Below the pieces are notes generated by a model. It was not told where the DNA came from, searched no databases, and was given only the letters and a program-made list of their open reading frames with translations. From Effrenium voratum (taxonomy: Eukaryota; Sar; Dinophyceae; Suessiales; Symbiodiniaceae), in the NCBI GenBank assembly GCA_963377175.1, contig CAUJNA010002713.1:62001-126000 (forward strand): a stretch of 64,000 nt of DNA, written 5' to 3'. The translations under genes were made by a program, and so were the position numbers. Positions 1 to 10,103 of this stretch are shown piece after piece. Position 1 is the first letter of the stretch. Every line of letters begins with the position of its first letter.

Positions 1-1396
1 CACCTGGACCGTTTCTCTGAATTCCAGAAATTGGCAAGGCCATGGAAGCCAAAGAGAGTATCTCACTGGCTGAGTGGATGGCCCAGAAAAAGTTCAAACT
101 TTATATTTGCCACTAAAATGGTCTTCCCAAAAAGTTTAAAGTTCATGAACTCAGGAAGTGAGGCATAGGGAACGGTGCAATGCCTTGTGTGTCAAATACG
201 CCGGGGATTTGTTTTTGGGAATTCCAGTTGAATGGACAGGAGGGTACCCCCGCTTTTGAGCCAACCCTTCGCCTTGTCCCCCGGAAAGGCCAAGACATGG
301 TGGGCGCGGAGCTCCAACTGCAAGGCCTGCGCAAGGCGAAACGGTGTGCCTGTTGTCATACCGTGGATGGACGAAATCCGTTCGTATCACTTTGAAACCA
401 TGAGAAACCAAATTGCTTGTTGGGCATTAGCAGGGGATTACTTTGGTGGTGCAGGATTTCGTCCACCCACAGTATCTCCCTGTGACTCAGTGCTGCAGGC
501 AAGCATTCAAAAGCAGACTCTTGGGTCAGTTAGTATGGGGGGTGGGCACGTACCTATACCTGGGGGCTTAGTTTGTTTAGGTACTGTCTGGTCACCATGT
601 GTCTTGGGTTGTCCCCATGTGAAGAAGGAAACATTCGGGATGTGATGCTTGTTCCCGCCCTGTCAACAGAAGCCCTTGCCGAGAGTCAGCAGATTGGGTT
701 TGTTTCTTTGGGCTGGGCGTATTGGTAGTCAAAGGCTGGCAGAAGTTGTTCGTCAAAGTCTGCAGTTTATATCACACAGAAACAAGAGTCGAAGTTGGAA
801 TGCAAGCAACATTCGGCAAGAAACCCTGTATCGGCAAAGGTTGGCTTCAGCAGAAGGATGCTTCCCATCGCAATTCTCTAGACATTGTTTCGCACATAGT
901 TGGGAAACGAAAAGTGCTTGGGTGTAGCTCCTCAGCTGAAGCGGCATACCAGAAATTAAGCACCCACACCAAAACCATTTCCCACATCCCCACGAATGGC
1001 TTCTTCTGAAGGCTGTCAAGTCGGGTGAATAGACTTGGACGCAAAGCGCCCCCGTTAAGCACGCAGGCCACTAAGTATGTCGTGTCTTGCAACAAGGGAT
1101 CCAACAATCCAAGTTTGCCCTTCAGTTTCCCACAGGACCAACACCCACAAGAAGTAACCTCAACAAATGAGACACACCCAAGAGAGTACCTGAGCCTTCC
1201 TGGAGAAAGGCTCCAACTTCCAGCTGGGATCGGTCGATCGGTGCTGGCCTCCGCCTGTGCCGGCAGAAGCGGCACCAGCAGTACCGCCCCATTGGCCCAG
1301 TCGGGGGTGACTTCGCAGCCCGCCCTCCGCACGTCCTCGCCTTGGGCGAGCCGAGCGGGGGCAACAGGCAACCAAGGGCACAAAGATTCTGTCAGC
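1..1396. other. Left flank, no gene assigned
   Basis: No reading frame here has protein-like composition apart from a weak possibility on the minus strand. The segment between about 1464 and 1120 (reading EDVRRAGCEVTPDWANG) could be a further 3' exon of the neighbouring MIB/HERC2 gene, but no splice pair could be fixed. A small inverted-repeat element occupies 358-475. The rest holds nothing I recognise. Confidence 0.5.
358..475. mobile_element. Short foldback (MITE-like) element, copy 1
   Basis: The ends are imperfect inverted repeats of about 22 bp: 358-379 and the reverse complement of 454-475, both containing TGGACGAAATCC. The 118-bp total, lack of coding capacity and terminal inverted repeats fit a MITE. 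A second copy with the same ends lies at 26700-26929, and a piece of that copy's interior recurs at 35842-35958. No target-site duplication is obvious. Confidence 0.6.
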
Positions 1397-4300
1397 TTAA
1401 GGATGTCGGCCATGTTTCGAGTACAAACATCTATTGGGCTGGGCTCTAGCAGGTCTTCGAGCAAGGATAGGAAAACAAGGTTGATGCAAGAAGGATTGCA
1501 TCCAGAACCAGCACCATATCGTTTGAGCAGGCTGAGATGCGGGCAAGGCGCGGCAGTCCTCCAATTCCGGCGAAGTCAGCAGCATGTTCTTGACCTGCGC
1601 ATTGCAGTGCGATAGTCGAAGAACAAGCGCCTGACCACCATGTGGTGTGGACTTCATCGCCCGTTCCGCGTCAGAGGACTTGGGATGCTCAGGGGTGCTC
1701 TCGCTTGATGAATGCTCTGCTTCCGAGTCTGAGGGATCAATATCAATCGTGGATTCCACGCCGGACTCCTGGTGCTGGTCAGAGTCGGCCAACATCACCT
1801 CTTCCACTGTCTGCATACCTAGCTCCTTCAGCTGCAGCAAATGCAAATTGTGCATCATACCAGCCCCTGGACGTCGCTGGGGCTTGACAATCTGCAGGAA
1901 CATGTTTGGGCGGCCCTCAACCAACATGACTCCAATCACTACCAGTTCCATGCTGCCAAATTTCAGCCTCTGTCCATGCTTGAATCCGCCCACCTGGCCA
2001 TGGTCAAAATGAATTGATGAAACAACCACGACCATCCTAAGACTCAAATGTCTTCAACATCCTTCACAAAACCATCAAAACCAAATTTCAGAGCGTTGCA
2101 CACCTGGAGGCAAACTTCGTCACGCACATCGAAGAGTGCAGGACGCTGACGGCCAAGACCGACTGGGTAATGAAAGGTGCATTGTAAGCTGGTGATGAAC
2201 TCGTGGCTGAAGCTCTGCTCTGCATCTTGGGATAGCTCTGGTACCTCTTTCCTGCACTTCACGGACGAGGTCATGCGGACGAAGTCTTGGTCTTCAAATA
2301 TTCCCGCACCAAGCGAGCCATCAACATGCATCCACAGTTTTGGGACTCCTTCGTTGTCTGGCCTGACTCCGATCACAAGGGAGGTTGTCTTCTGTCCCAA
2401 AAGTCCGTGACAAACGACATCACCGTGGCGAAAGCCCCCGACTGCCAAGCAAACGTCATCGCGGATGTCAAAAAGTGCTGGCTCTCCATTTTTCCGCAGG
2501 TACCGGAAGGTGAAGTCGAAGGCAAAGTCGGGATCCAGCTGCTCACGCTCCTGAGATCCTGATCTGGCTTTCCGCAAGCCACGCTCCAGCAACTCCAACA
2601 TACTTTTCAACGTCGCCTTGCCGTCGTTGTTTTTGTACATGGCATCTGAAGCGGGCACTTCCTGCAGTCTGCGCTTGCCAGCCACCTTGAAGTCCTGTCG
2701 GCACAGGTGGTACCTTCCATAAAGCCCTGCTCCTTGTCCTTTTTCAAATTTGAACCACAACTTTGGCACACCATCGTCCATCTTCACACCCACCACCACT
2801 GCTTCGTCCCCATCATGGTCTGTCAGCACCTGACCGTGGGTGAACCCACCAACAGCCCTGCACACGTTTTCTCGGATGTCAAACTTTGCAGGATTCGGAT
2901 CGTGCAAACCTGCAGGGAAATTGAAAGTGCACTGAAGGCGGCCTGCAAGCTCTTGAACCTCAGGCGATGGAGGAGGTTCTTCGAGAAAGTCGTCCGGTGA
3001 TTCTTGTACCTGACGGTGGCCGACCTCAGTCACATGTGGTGACGCCACTCCGCTACACTGTTGCCCGTGCATGCTGGACAGCTGCCAAGCACTGGTCACA
3101 CAAGCGCAACGCTGCTACAATGGTCGAATGATTCAGAACACTAAGCGCTGGGCGACCTGGAAGATTTGCAGATCGAACTCTTTGAAGGTGCCAGCACCCG
3201 GCGATCCATCCACATGGAAAAACAGCTTGGGAATCTGTCGGTTTGCACGCACTCCAATCACAACTGCCATCTTGTTGCGGCCAACCTTCACCACCTGTCC
3301 GTGCTTCAAGCCCCTGCCCACTTTCGTGCATATCTCATCCCGGATGTCAAAGTGCTCCAGGCTTATAGACATGTAGGAGTTCGGCCCGTCTATGTACTGA
3401 AATGTGGGCGCCAAATCCTTGCTGAGCTCAAGCAGCTCCCGGTTGTCCAAACCAGAAGGGGGCAGTGCGGCTTCTCGGACCACTCGCCGGCCATTGGCCA
3501 TAAGCCTCTGCCCATCTTCGAAGATGCCTGCCCCTTCGCTGCAGTCAACATGGAAAAACATGCGCGGCTGTCCTTCATCAGAGTGCACCCCAATGGCAAC
3601 AGCGTAGAGCCCGCTTTTCACGCGAACTTGCTGCCCATGAGCGAAACCGCCGAAGGCCTTGCATACTTCATCCCGGACATCGAAGAAGCCAACATGGGGT
3701 GTCTCAACTCCACAGGGATAGGCAAAGGTGCAGTGCAAGTGCTCTGTGCGGATGCCAGACTTCCCTTGCTGCACGGCCTTCAAGCAGGCAACCTCGTGCT
3801 TGAATGCATCCACGTATCGCAGGTCGTGTCGGCCAACTGCCCCGATGATGCGGTAGACATTCTTCCGGCCGCAGCGCCAAAGGACTGTAGCCCAGCCAGA
3901 GTCGCAGGACTCGAGGCGTCCGACGCATCCATCGCCACCATCCTGATCCTCCCAAATCCAGCCCGCGCCTCGTTCCACCAGCGCGCCCTCCACGACGTTG
4001 CTGGCGGTGACCTGTTCGCCGCCTGCGGGCAGCACCCGGAGGTTCTCGACTTTGACCAACTTTACACTGCCGTCCGGCACCTGCACCATGTAGCGCCCCT
4101 CCTTGGCTGACTTCACCTTGCACGCTTGGCCATTGAGCTGGGTGGCCCCTGATAGGCCCACGATAAGCGCAGTGGAACCTGCGCAGGATATGGGGGCTGT
4201 CAACAACCATCAACATGGCGGATGTATAAGCAAGTTTCTTGAACTTTCAGGGCAGGATCACATTGGAATCAGAATCTTGCGCCTGCACTCCCCAATTCAA

Positions 4301-4632
4301 CTCCTCCTTCCCCGCCTGCAGGGATGCCTGTGACTTCGGCGAGCTTCAGGTTCTTCGCATGGATCATCTTCCTGCTGCCGTCCACCAACTCCACCACGTA
4401 GCGGCCCCTGGAGGCTTGGAACTCTACGATGAGGCCCTGGGCACCTGGAGAACTCTGGATCCATGCGGAGCAACAACAGTGGAATTCGCCTATGGCAGTC
4501 CCATTCCGACCAAATACAAGGCAAGCTGTCCGAGCGGCCATTCAAGGATGGTGTGGCGACCAGGCCGTGCACCTGCACCCAAGCGCCTGTGGAGAACTCT
4601 TGGCACTCGAACACGTCTTCTGGCGGGGGGTC
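1397..4632 (-). CDS. Five-exon gene: SH3-like modules, MIB/HERC2 domain and five novel ~80-aa repeats
   Basis: Proposed exons are 4632-4539, 4444-4316, 4178-3157, 3081-2104 (or from 3060) and 1993-1397. They join in frame (phases 1, 1, 0, 0) to about 939 codons, with GC, GC, GT and GT donors and AG acceptors. Domains in order: an SH3-like module reading LNGAQGLIVEF...GRYVVELVDGS that only forms after splicing exon 1 to 2; a second copy (LNGQACKVKS...GRYMVQVPDGS, 4158-4027); a MIB/HERC2 domain (about 4002-3808, with WIWEDQDGGDG and SGWATVLW); five ~80-residue repeats; and a Ser/Glu-rich tail (ESTIDIDPSDSEAEHSSSES). MIB/HERC2 domains occur in ubiquitin ligases, but no RING, HECT or ankyrin is visible, so no ligase activity is claimed. 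The 5' end is unresolved because no in-frame ATG precedes exon 1. The 3' end may be spliced again rather than stop at 1397. Confidence 0.75.
1860..3738 (-). repeat. Five tandem ~80-residue protein repeats
   Basis: Copies lie at about 3738-3502, 3405-3160, 2937-2686, 2523-2272 and 2190-1860. The last is split by the 110-nt intron 2103-1994. The shared pattern is an aromatic start (LQCTFxYP), then FDxRDEVCxxVGGFxHGQ, then VVIGVxxxxGxPxLWFHVDG, then GAGxF. Linkers between copies are variable and partly helical (for example LKSMLELLERGLRKARS). The repeat core alternates short strands and Gly turns, which suggests a compact beta domain. I cannot match it to a named family. Confidence 0.75.
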
Positions 4633-4771
4633 CTGCTCCCAAAACAAAGGCGCGTGAACGACTCTGAATCACAGCCTGCCAGCCTGCCAGCCTGCCAGCC
4701 AAAGCACCGAAACAAAAGTGATTTGAATTTGCATCCCCCCCCCAGTGTGCGCAAATCGCTCAGCCCCTTCA
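4633..4771. repeat. Short gap between two minus-strand genes with an 8-bp tandem repeat
   Basis: About 140 bp separate the stop at 4772 from the first supported exon of the MIB/HERC2 gene. The interval contains just over three copies of AGCCTGCC (4673-4700). An AG at about 4662 on the minus strand could serve as a splice or trans-splice acceptor. Closely spaced genes on one strand are usual in dinoflagellates. Confidence 0.5.
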
Positions 4772-5013
4772 TCAATTGCCCCCGACAATTCCCTCGACAC
4801 TGCCCGTGTCCTGGTGCTCAGTCATCCCCGCATCGCTAGCGCCACTGGAAATCTGGGAGCCCGCCGATGCTGGCGTGTTGCGCTCTGCCGTGGTGGAGAG
4901 GGGAGGGGAGCTGCGGGCGAAGACAGAGAGACGCTCCAGCTCCAGGAAAACCGCGTTGCGCTCTGCGTCTGGCAGATCCCCATTGATGGCCGCCTCTGAG
5001 TCCACGAAATAGC
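4772..5013 (-). CDS. Probable last exon of the AIG1-like GTPase gene
   Basis: An AG-G acceptor at 5014/5013 opens a frame that starts YFVDSEAAINGDLPDAERN and runs to a TGA at 4772-4774. The start resembles the strand and helix that follow G4 in AIG1/GIMAP GTPases (YFVDS, then a charged helix ELERLSVFARSSPPLST). The rest is a Ser/Thr/Ala-rich tail. It lies on the same strand and downstream of the G1, G3 and G4 exons. Its start phase (1) does not fit directly to the G4 exon end (phase 0), so at least one exon is missing between them. It could instead belong to a separate small gene or splice on into the MIB/HERC2 gene. Confidence 0.45.
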
Positions 5014-5471
5014 CTCGACCCATGTGATTGGTGGCGGCTCAGAAACCACTGATTGGAGGGTTCTTAGCAGCCAGCCGTGCCTTCTTTCTTGCTCTTGCAG
5101 GCAGGGGATGAAAAAATCAAAAGCGGCACAAACGCTTTTTTCTTGAAGCCCTTTCTGTGTTATCAAGCCTAGGCCACCTAAGGGAATACCTAGGCAAGCA
5201 GCAAAGCGTTGACTACCTTTTCACACTGCTGCCAGTGATCTTGAAGTCTGTAGCGGCGGAGCATGTACAAGTACACTCATGCACAGGGTTGGAACCTGAA
5301 TCCACACCCCCCTCATTTGAGATTGAGCAACAACGAAAATGTCGGCAGGTTTTGCAACCCGCTTTGATTCCATACGCACATCCATTGCACGTTGAAAATG
5401 GACATTACACATCCGTCGTGCATGCAAATTGCTACTCTCTCAGAAGGGCTCCGTTGTGATGACGATTGCGT
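5014..5471. other. Flank between GTPase exon and retroelement
   Basis: No coding frame is convincing. This is where the 3' LTR or untranslated end of the minus-strand Copia-like element should lie. I could not find a matching copy on the other side of the element (the sequence just past 16232, which runs into the scaffold gap), so no LTR is called. Confidence 0.4.
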
Positions 5472-6030
5472 TCACCACCTTCCGCTAGTAGACCAGCCGC
5501 GCGAACTCCAGGTCGACCACTGCCAACTGCTCCAGTCCTGACTGCTCCAGTCCTGACTGCCCCAATCTCTCCAGCTTCGGCTTCTGGCAGCGGAGCTGGA
5601 GGCGGGCTGAGCAGGTTGCACAGGTCCGCGGGCGCGGTCCTCGGCGCTTTGCCTCTGGCTGCGCCGTGCGAGCTTCTTCGCGTCGTCCTCCGCCCAGCAG
5701 CAAATCTCCTTGACTTCAGCTTCGAGGTCCTCGGCTCCGGTTGCCCGGAGCGTAGGGAACTTTCCGCCAAAGGTGACAAGGTTGCGCATCCCCGGGAGGA
5801 TGTTGACCTGGGCGACGAATTGATGAAGGCTCAGCATTTTCCCGTTATACGAGAATAGCCATGGAAACGTATGCAGGCTGGCGTCATAGTCCCCGACCTG
5901 GCCGCCGGTGATGTAGACAGTCCTCACGTAATGGAGACCTCGTTTTCCATAGCCTGGCCCAACCCCGAGAAGTCGCTGATCGTAACTCCGTGGAAAATTC
6001 GGGGAGGACACAAAACCTATAGATATCCAC
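5472..6030 (-). pseudogene. C-terminal tail of the Copia-like polyprotein
   Basis: The segment continues the polyprotein with VSSPNFPRSYDQRLLGVG, then GLHYVRTVYITGGQVGD and a helical stretch. It ends in a low-complexity tail of Trp, Ser and Arg/Gln (DWGSQDWSSQDWSSWQWS) with the stop at 5472. The function of the tail is unknown. Its position directly after the zinc-ribbon part, in the correct orientation, identifies it as the end of the same polyprotein. Confidence 0.65.
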
Positions 6031-6840
6031 CATGCGAAGGGCAAAGGTCGCGTCTTTGTCAAACCGATCCACCACATTGTCATATCCAAGCTTGCGGGCC
6101 CTGCTATCATAGTTCTTCGAAGCCTCAATCTGCTTGGCTTCAAAGGATGTTGCTCCTCTCTTCGCAACATCAGCATAGCCCTTGAAATCGTTGATGAGGA
6201 GCTGATCAACCGTCTTGCCAACGCGGTGACTCACCTCCTCAAGCATTTGCGTTCTCCGCTTTGCGGCTCTGAAGAGTTGAACGTCATTGCCCTCCTTGGT
6301 GCTCCGTCCGCAACGCTGGCACTTGAGCTGCCCCTGCATCATGTCCTCGCCGCAGAGGCTGCAGTCCGTGTAATGGACGGGCATGGCGAAGGTCTTGAAC
6401 CTGACGACTGAGGTGTCGGCCGCGGGTTGCCCCGGGCGAGAGGCGGCCGTGTCCTCATTCGTCTGCTCTTCTTCAGGATTTGTGGCCCTGTTTCCCTCCG
6501 CATCGGTCTGAAAGGCCTCGTCTGCAGTCACAGTGACGGCTCGCCTTGCGGCGAGCGTGTCGACAGTCGTTTGGTTCTCCAATGCCTCAAGACGAAGGGC
6601 GTTTCTCCAAAGCACTTCACCTGTCTTCGCATCTGTGTAGTACAGAATGGAGTCATTGGGAACGATGTCGGCGGTCAGCATGACGTCAGACTCCGAAAGG
6701 AAAAACACCACTCCGAGCTCGATCGCATACTTGAAGTCGATGACAAGCTCAATGGGCATTGTTGCTCGAACTCCAGCATTATACGATGAGCTCTCTACCG
6801 GGTGGATGGAGAAGTGGCTCTGCGAGCGGCCACTCTCCGT
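6020..6840 (-). pseudogene. KptA/Tpt1-like domain C-terminal part and zinc ribbon
   Basis: In a shifted frame the domain continues with SGRSQSHFSIHPVESSS, where the family has its V-H-L-S block, then MPIELVIDFKYAIELGVVFF and SESDVMLTADIVPNDSILYY, which match the Tpt1/KptA C-terminus (helix, then 'Gi.F..S.N.V.l' strands). After an acidic linker a four-Cys zinc ribbon appears (CSLCGED...CQRCGR), then a long charged helix (MLEEVSHRVGKTVDQLLIND). The frame shifts near 6020-6030; DIYRF connects to VSSPNFPRSYDQ in the next segment. Confidence 0.7.
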
Positions 6841-7697
6841 GCCCCAACACCACCCGGGATCAAACCTGTCCTGACGATGTTCTCGGCTGCGTTCTTGCTC
6901 GTGCGATGGTATAGTTTGCCAGGGCCATCCTCGATCAGCGAAAGCTGCAGTCCGACCTTGCGAGCGTCCTCCGGGAGAAACTTCCCGTAGATGGCCTTCG
7001 CAAGTGCGTACTGGTTTCGGCTGATGTCGCCATCAGCATCAACGCTGCTGGCGTGTCCCTGACTGGCACGAACCTTGATGACAACCCACTCCTGGTTGTT
7101 TTCGGCAGCCGAAGGATGCTTGATCGCAAGAACAGTGAATCTGCATTTCGGATCGAGTGCAAAAATCTTCAACAGCGTCTTGTACCCGATATTGCTGCGG
7201 GTCTTTCTGTTGAATTTGTCACATAGCTGGTGGACGTCGACAAAATAGTTCTCATCGAAGTCGAGTGGCCTCTGTTCTTGAAACCTGCCACGTAGCATTC
7301 CAGTTATGGTTGTACATCGATCAGTCGAGGACGGCTCTCCCTTCAGGAAGGTGGGCACTTTCAGGATCGTGCCCGGGAGAATCCTCGCCTCGTACTGCTG
7401 GCCGCGGAAGATGACGGTTCCGCCGGGCTTGCCTGGCAATGCGCTTCCGGCAGGGGTTGCCCCCCGCACATCCGATGCCACCGCAGCGGTCGATGCTTTC
7501 GCCTGTGCCTTTGGCGATGCTTTCGCGGTGAACTTGGGTGTAGCCGGAGCGGCCTTGACGCCAAGCGCAGCCTCAGCGGCACTCCCTTGCGGGAGTGCAT
7601 CATCGTCATCATAGTCGATCTCCTCCTTGATTTCGACTTCCTCGATCTTTTCGAGGATGCGGCCCTTCGCGAGCTTGATAGGACGTTGAAGGCTTTC
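6825..7697 (-). pseudogene. KptA/Tpt1-like RNA 2'-phosphotransferase domain, N-terminal part
   Basis: It continues in frame from the TGA at 7698-7700 through an acidic and Ala/Lys-rich linker (EIDYDDDDALPQG, then KASPKAQAKASTAA). It then matches the Tpt1/KptA layout: LRGRF where the family has Leu-Arg-His; the winged-helix-like FVDVHQLCDKFNR...GYKTLLKIFALDPKCRFTVL; VRASQGHAS, the family's R-x-x-Q-G-H signature; and LYHRTSKNAAENIVRTGLIPGG for the ADP-ribosyl-transferase-like L-Y-H-G-T block. KptA/Tpt1 enzymes remove an internal RNA 2'-phosphate using NAD+. The family's first catalytic His is not seen. The frame breaks near 6825-6840. Confidence 0.75.
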
Positions 7698-10103
7698 TCA
7701 TGACTCAAGCGTGAGCTTCCTGTTCGCCTCATACTCAGCCAAAGTGTACGGATTGAGTCCAGCTTCGGCGTCATGGGAATATTCAAGGTGCAACCTCACG
7801 TTGTTGAAATCTTCTTTGTGGGACTCAACGACAGCGACACCCTTCATGACGTTGAAAAGCGACCACAACCGCTCCACCGTCGTCTTCCGGTTCTCGATGG
7901 AGTCCATCATGTGGGAGTTGTCAAGCCTGTCCTGTCGAGACACCAAGAACGTCGACTCCTTCTTGCGAAGGAGCTTGTGCTTGCTGAGCGACTCATCCAA
8001 CAACTTTTCCATGAACTGGTTGTAGATGGGCGGGAGCATATAGCACGAACCCTCGGTGTTGGCCAAGATCGTGATGTTCGCAATGCCCCACCAACTCCTG
8101 CACTCCTCAAGCACATCGATCGCCTTGGCGCGCTTGTTGAACAGCTCGGGCCAGTGACCGTCTCCGCATCGGTATGGCCATTCGGGCTCATCGCAGATCC
8201 CACCGCTGCCAACGAGCTCGTTCCCGGACCAGTACACCGTCACGAAGAAGTCATGGTCCTTAAACTCAGGACGTTTCTTGAGGTCCTTCAGGGCGCTCTT
8301 CACTGTCCACGTGAGAAATGTGAGGTCCTTTCCCCAACACATTCTCACCTCACAGTGGCTACAACTTGTGCTGCGGTTGTAGTTCATGTCCTGCGCGAGG
8401 TCCGCCCTCTTGCGGTTCTTCTTGCCACCGCTGATGAGGGCGAGGCTGGAGTCGCTCACGACGAGGTGCACGCTATTCCGGCCACAGGTTGCCCCGGGCG
8501 TGATGCGGCCAAGGCCTTTGTCATTGACAGCGCAAAGCGTGTCCATGAGTTCCGGCGCGTAGTCAGCCGCCCACATAGCGCATGAGCTTTGGAGAGTGGC
8601 TTGTGCTCCGAGGATCTGCTCCATTGTCTTGCGGTCCTCGGGCCTCGTCTCCTGGAACAGAGTGTTCGATGTAAAGCTCGTCATCACTCCTCGCCAGTAC
8701 TCCAAGTTGCCCTCCGAATACTCCCCGAGGTTGTAAGCAGCCATTGCGGCTACCGGTGAGGGAAGCTTAAGAGCAACAAGTGCACGTTTTGTGGGTCTCT
8801 GAGCCGAGCTATCGGTGACAACCTGTTTCATGCTGTCAGCAAACTCAGAAAAACATTCATGGATCAGGTCAGTCATTTCATACGTGTAAGATTCAGCACG
8901 TTTGAGGGCCGCCCCCCTGGACTGTCCATGCTGATGATCCTTTGTGCACTTATACTGTTGCAGTTTGGCCAACGATTGACAGGAAGAAGCAATAGTCCAT
9001 GACTTTTGCAACAAATTTCCATCCTTGTCCAGGACACCAAACATGCAACCATCGCAATTGTACTTGACCATCTCATATTTCATGAGGAAATCATGCACGA
9101 AATAGTTCTTCCAATAACTGCAAAGCTTAGGAAGTTCCATGTTGATCACAAGCACAATGTCAAGCTGTCGAAGCATAGTGATAAGTTTGTCCAAACGCTT
9201 CAGCAGTTTGCGAAACAACGCCTTGTGCTCCTGGATCTTGGCTTGACCTTCTTGAGTCTGACCATTGATATTGTTCCAGGGGCACCCACCCGTACACGGA
9301 AGTGAAGCATGAAGCATCACGCAGGGCGGTGTTTTGGACTTGACACTCTTCCTGACAAGTTGCACCTCGCCAAATACCCATTGCAACGTATCAGCAACCA
9401 ACGCATTCTGACGCTCAGTTACTCTAAGCACCTTGCAACCAAATGCTGGTAATCTTGATTTGTCGCCGAGCTTGGAATCATCAGAACAGCAAAATTCGCA
9501 CAAGAACCGATCATAGGTTTCATGCGTGGAAACGGCGGAAGCTTGCGCCTCGCTAGTGGGGGCTGGATTGATTGTAATGTTTCCATCCAACTGCACCCAC
9601 CGTACTCCAATAAGATTGCAAGCATGATCCCATTTTGCTTTGCTCGTAAACGGCTTGATCAAGATGTCCGCAACCTGATACACAGTGTTGACGTTGACGA
9701 GATTGAAGAAACCTTTCGTGAATTGTTCTCGAAGCCACGCCAAAGAAGTTCTTTGAGTTCTGTCAGCATGACGAAGCTGTGCGGAATTTCCAGTCTGAAT
9801 GATGTGAATTGTTGCTTGGTTGTCTTCACAAAATGCAACTTTAAACTTCTCATTCAAATGAACATTCAATCCGCGAAGAGGTGCTATCGTTCTTTCATGC
9901 TGCTCAAAACCACCGTACCGAATCTCGTCCAACTCGGGGTCGACATAAACCAACACGGGATTGCCCCCCTGACCGGAGTTGTCCCGGCCTGGAAACGGAA
10001 TCGGCTTGGCGTTGCCACCAGCTGGCTGCTTTTCCTTGGGTGCATCAAGCAATTCCCAGAGCACACTCATGAGTGAAAGCGTTGGTAAACCTTGCGCTCG
10101 CAC
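7698..10103 (-). pseudogene. RNase H C-terminal part, PCTGG methyltransferase-like domain and SGNH-like domain
   Basis: 801 codons, ending at a TGA (7698-7700). Residues 88-165 are the end of Copia RNase H (CEDNQATIHI, HADRTQRTSLAWLREQF, VADILIKPF). Residues 262-335 carry HASLPCTGGCPWNNIN and MELPKLCSYWK. In spacing these recall motif IV (Pro-Cys) and motif VI (Glu-Asn-Val region) of cytosine-C5 methyltransferases, but neither is canonical, so this is inference. A Cys/His-containing part follows (CDGCMFGV, KCTKDHQHG). Residues 545-735 show SDSSL (S552), YWSGNELVG (G627-N628) and DNSH (D728, H731), the order of SGNH-hydrolase blocks I, III and V. The frame after the TGA is unchanged and leads into the KptA domain, so the stop looks like a point mutation. 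Confidence 0.7.

Noticed and set aside
3133..3160. Stop after DLQIFQVAQRLVF taken as a gene end
   Set aside because: A GT donor lies at FQ/V and the repeat series continues in the next exon, so this stop is intronic.
3166..4110. 314-codon plus-strand open frame
   Set aside because: Antisense shadow of the MIB/HERC2 gene; the minus strand shows repeated conserved domains and in-phase splicing.
5014..5471. Possible 3' LTR
   Set aside because: No matching sequence was found on the other side of the element, and the opposite flank is lost in the gap.
7773..8585. 270-codon plus-strand open frame
   Set aside because: Antisense of the retroelement's SGNH-like and linker region; no family signal on the plus strand.
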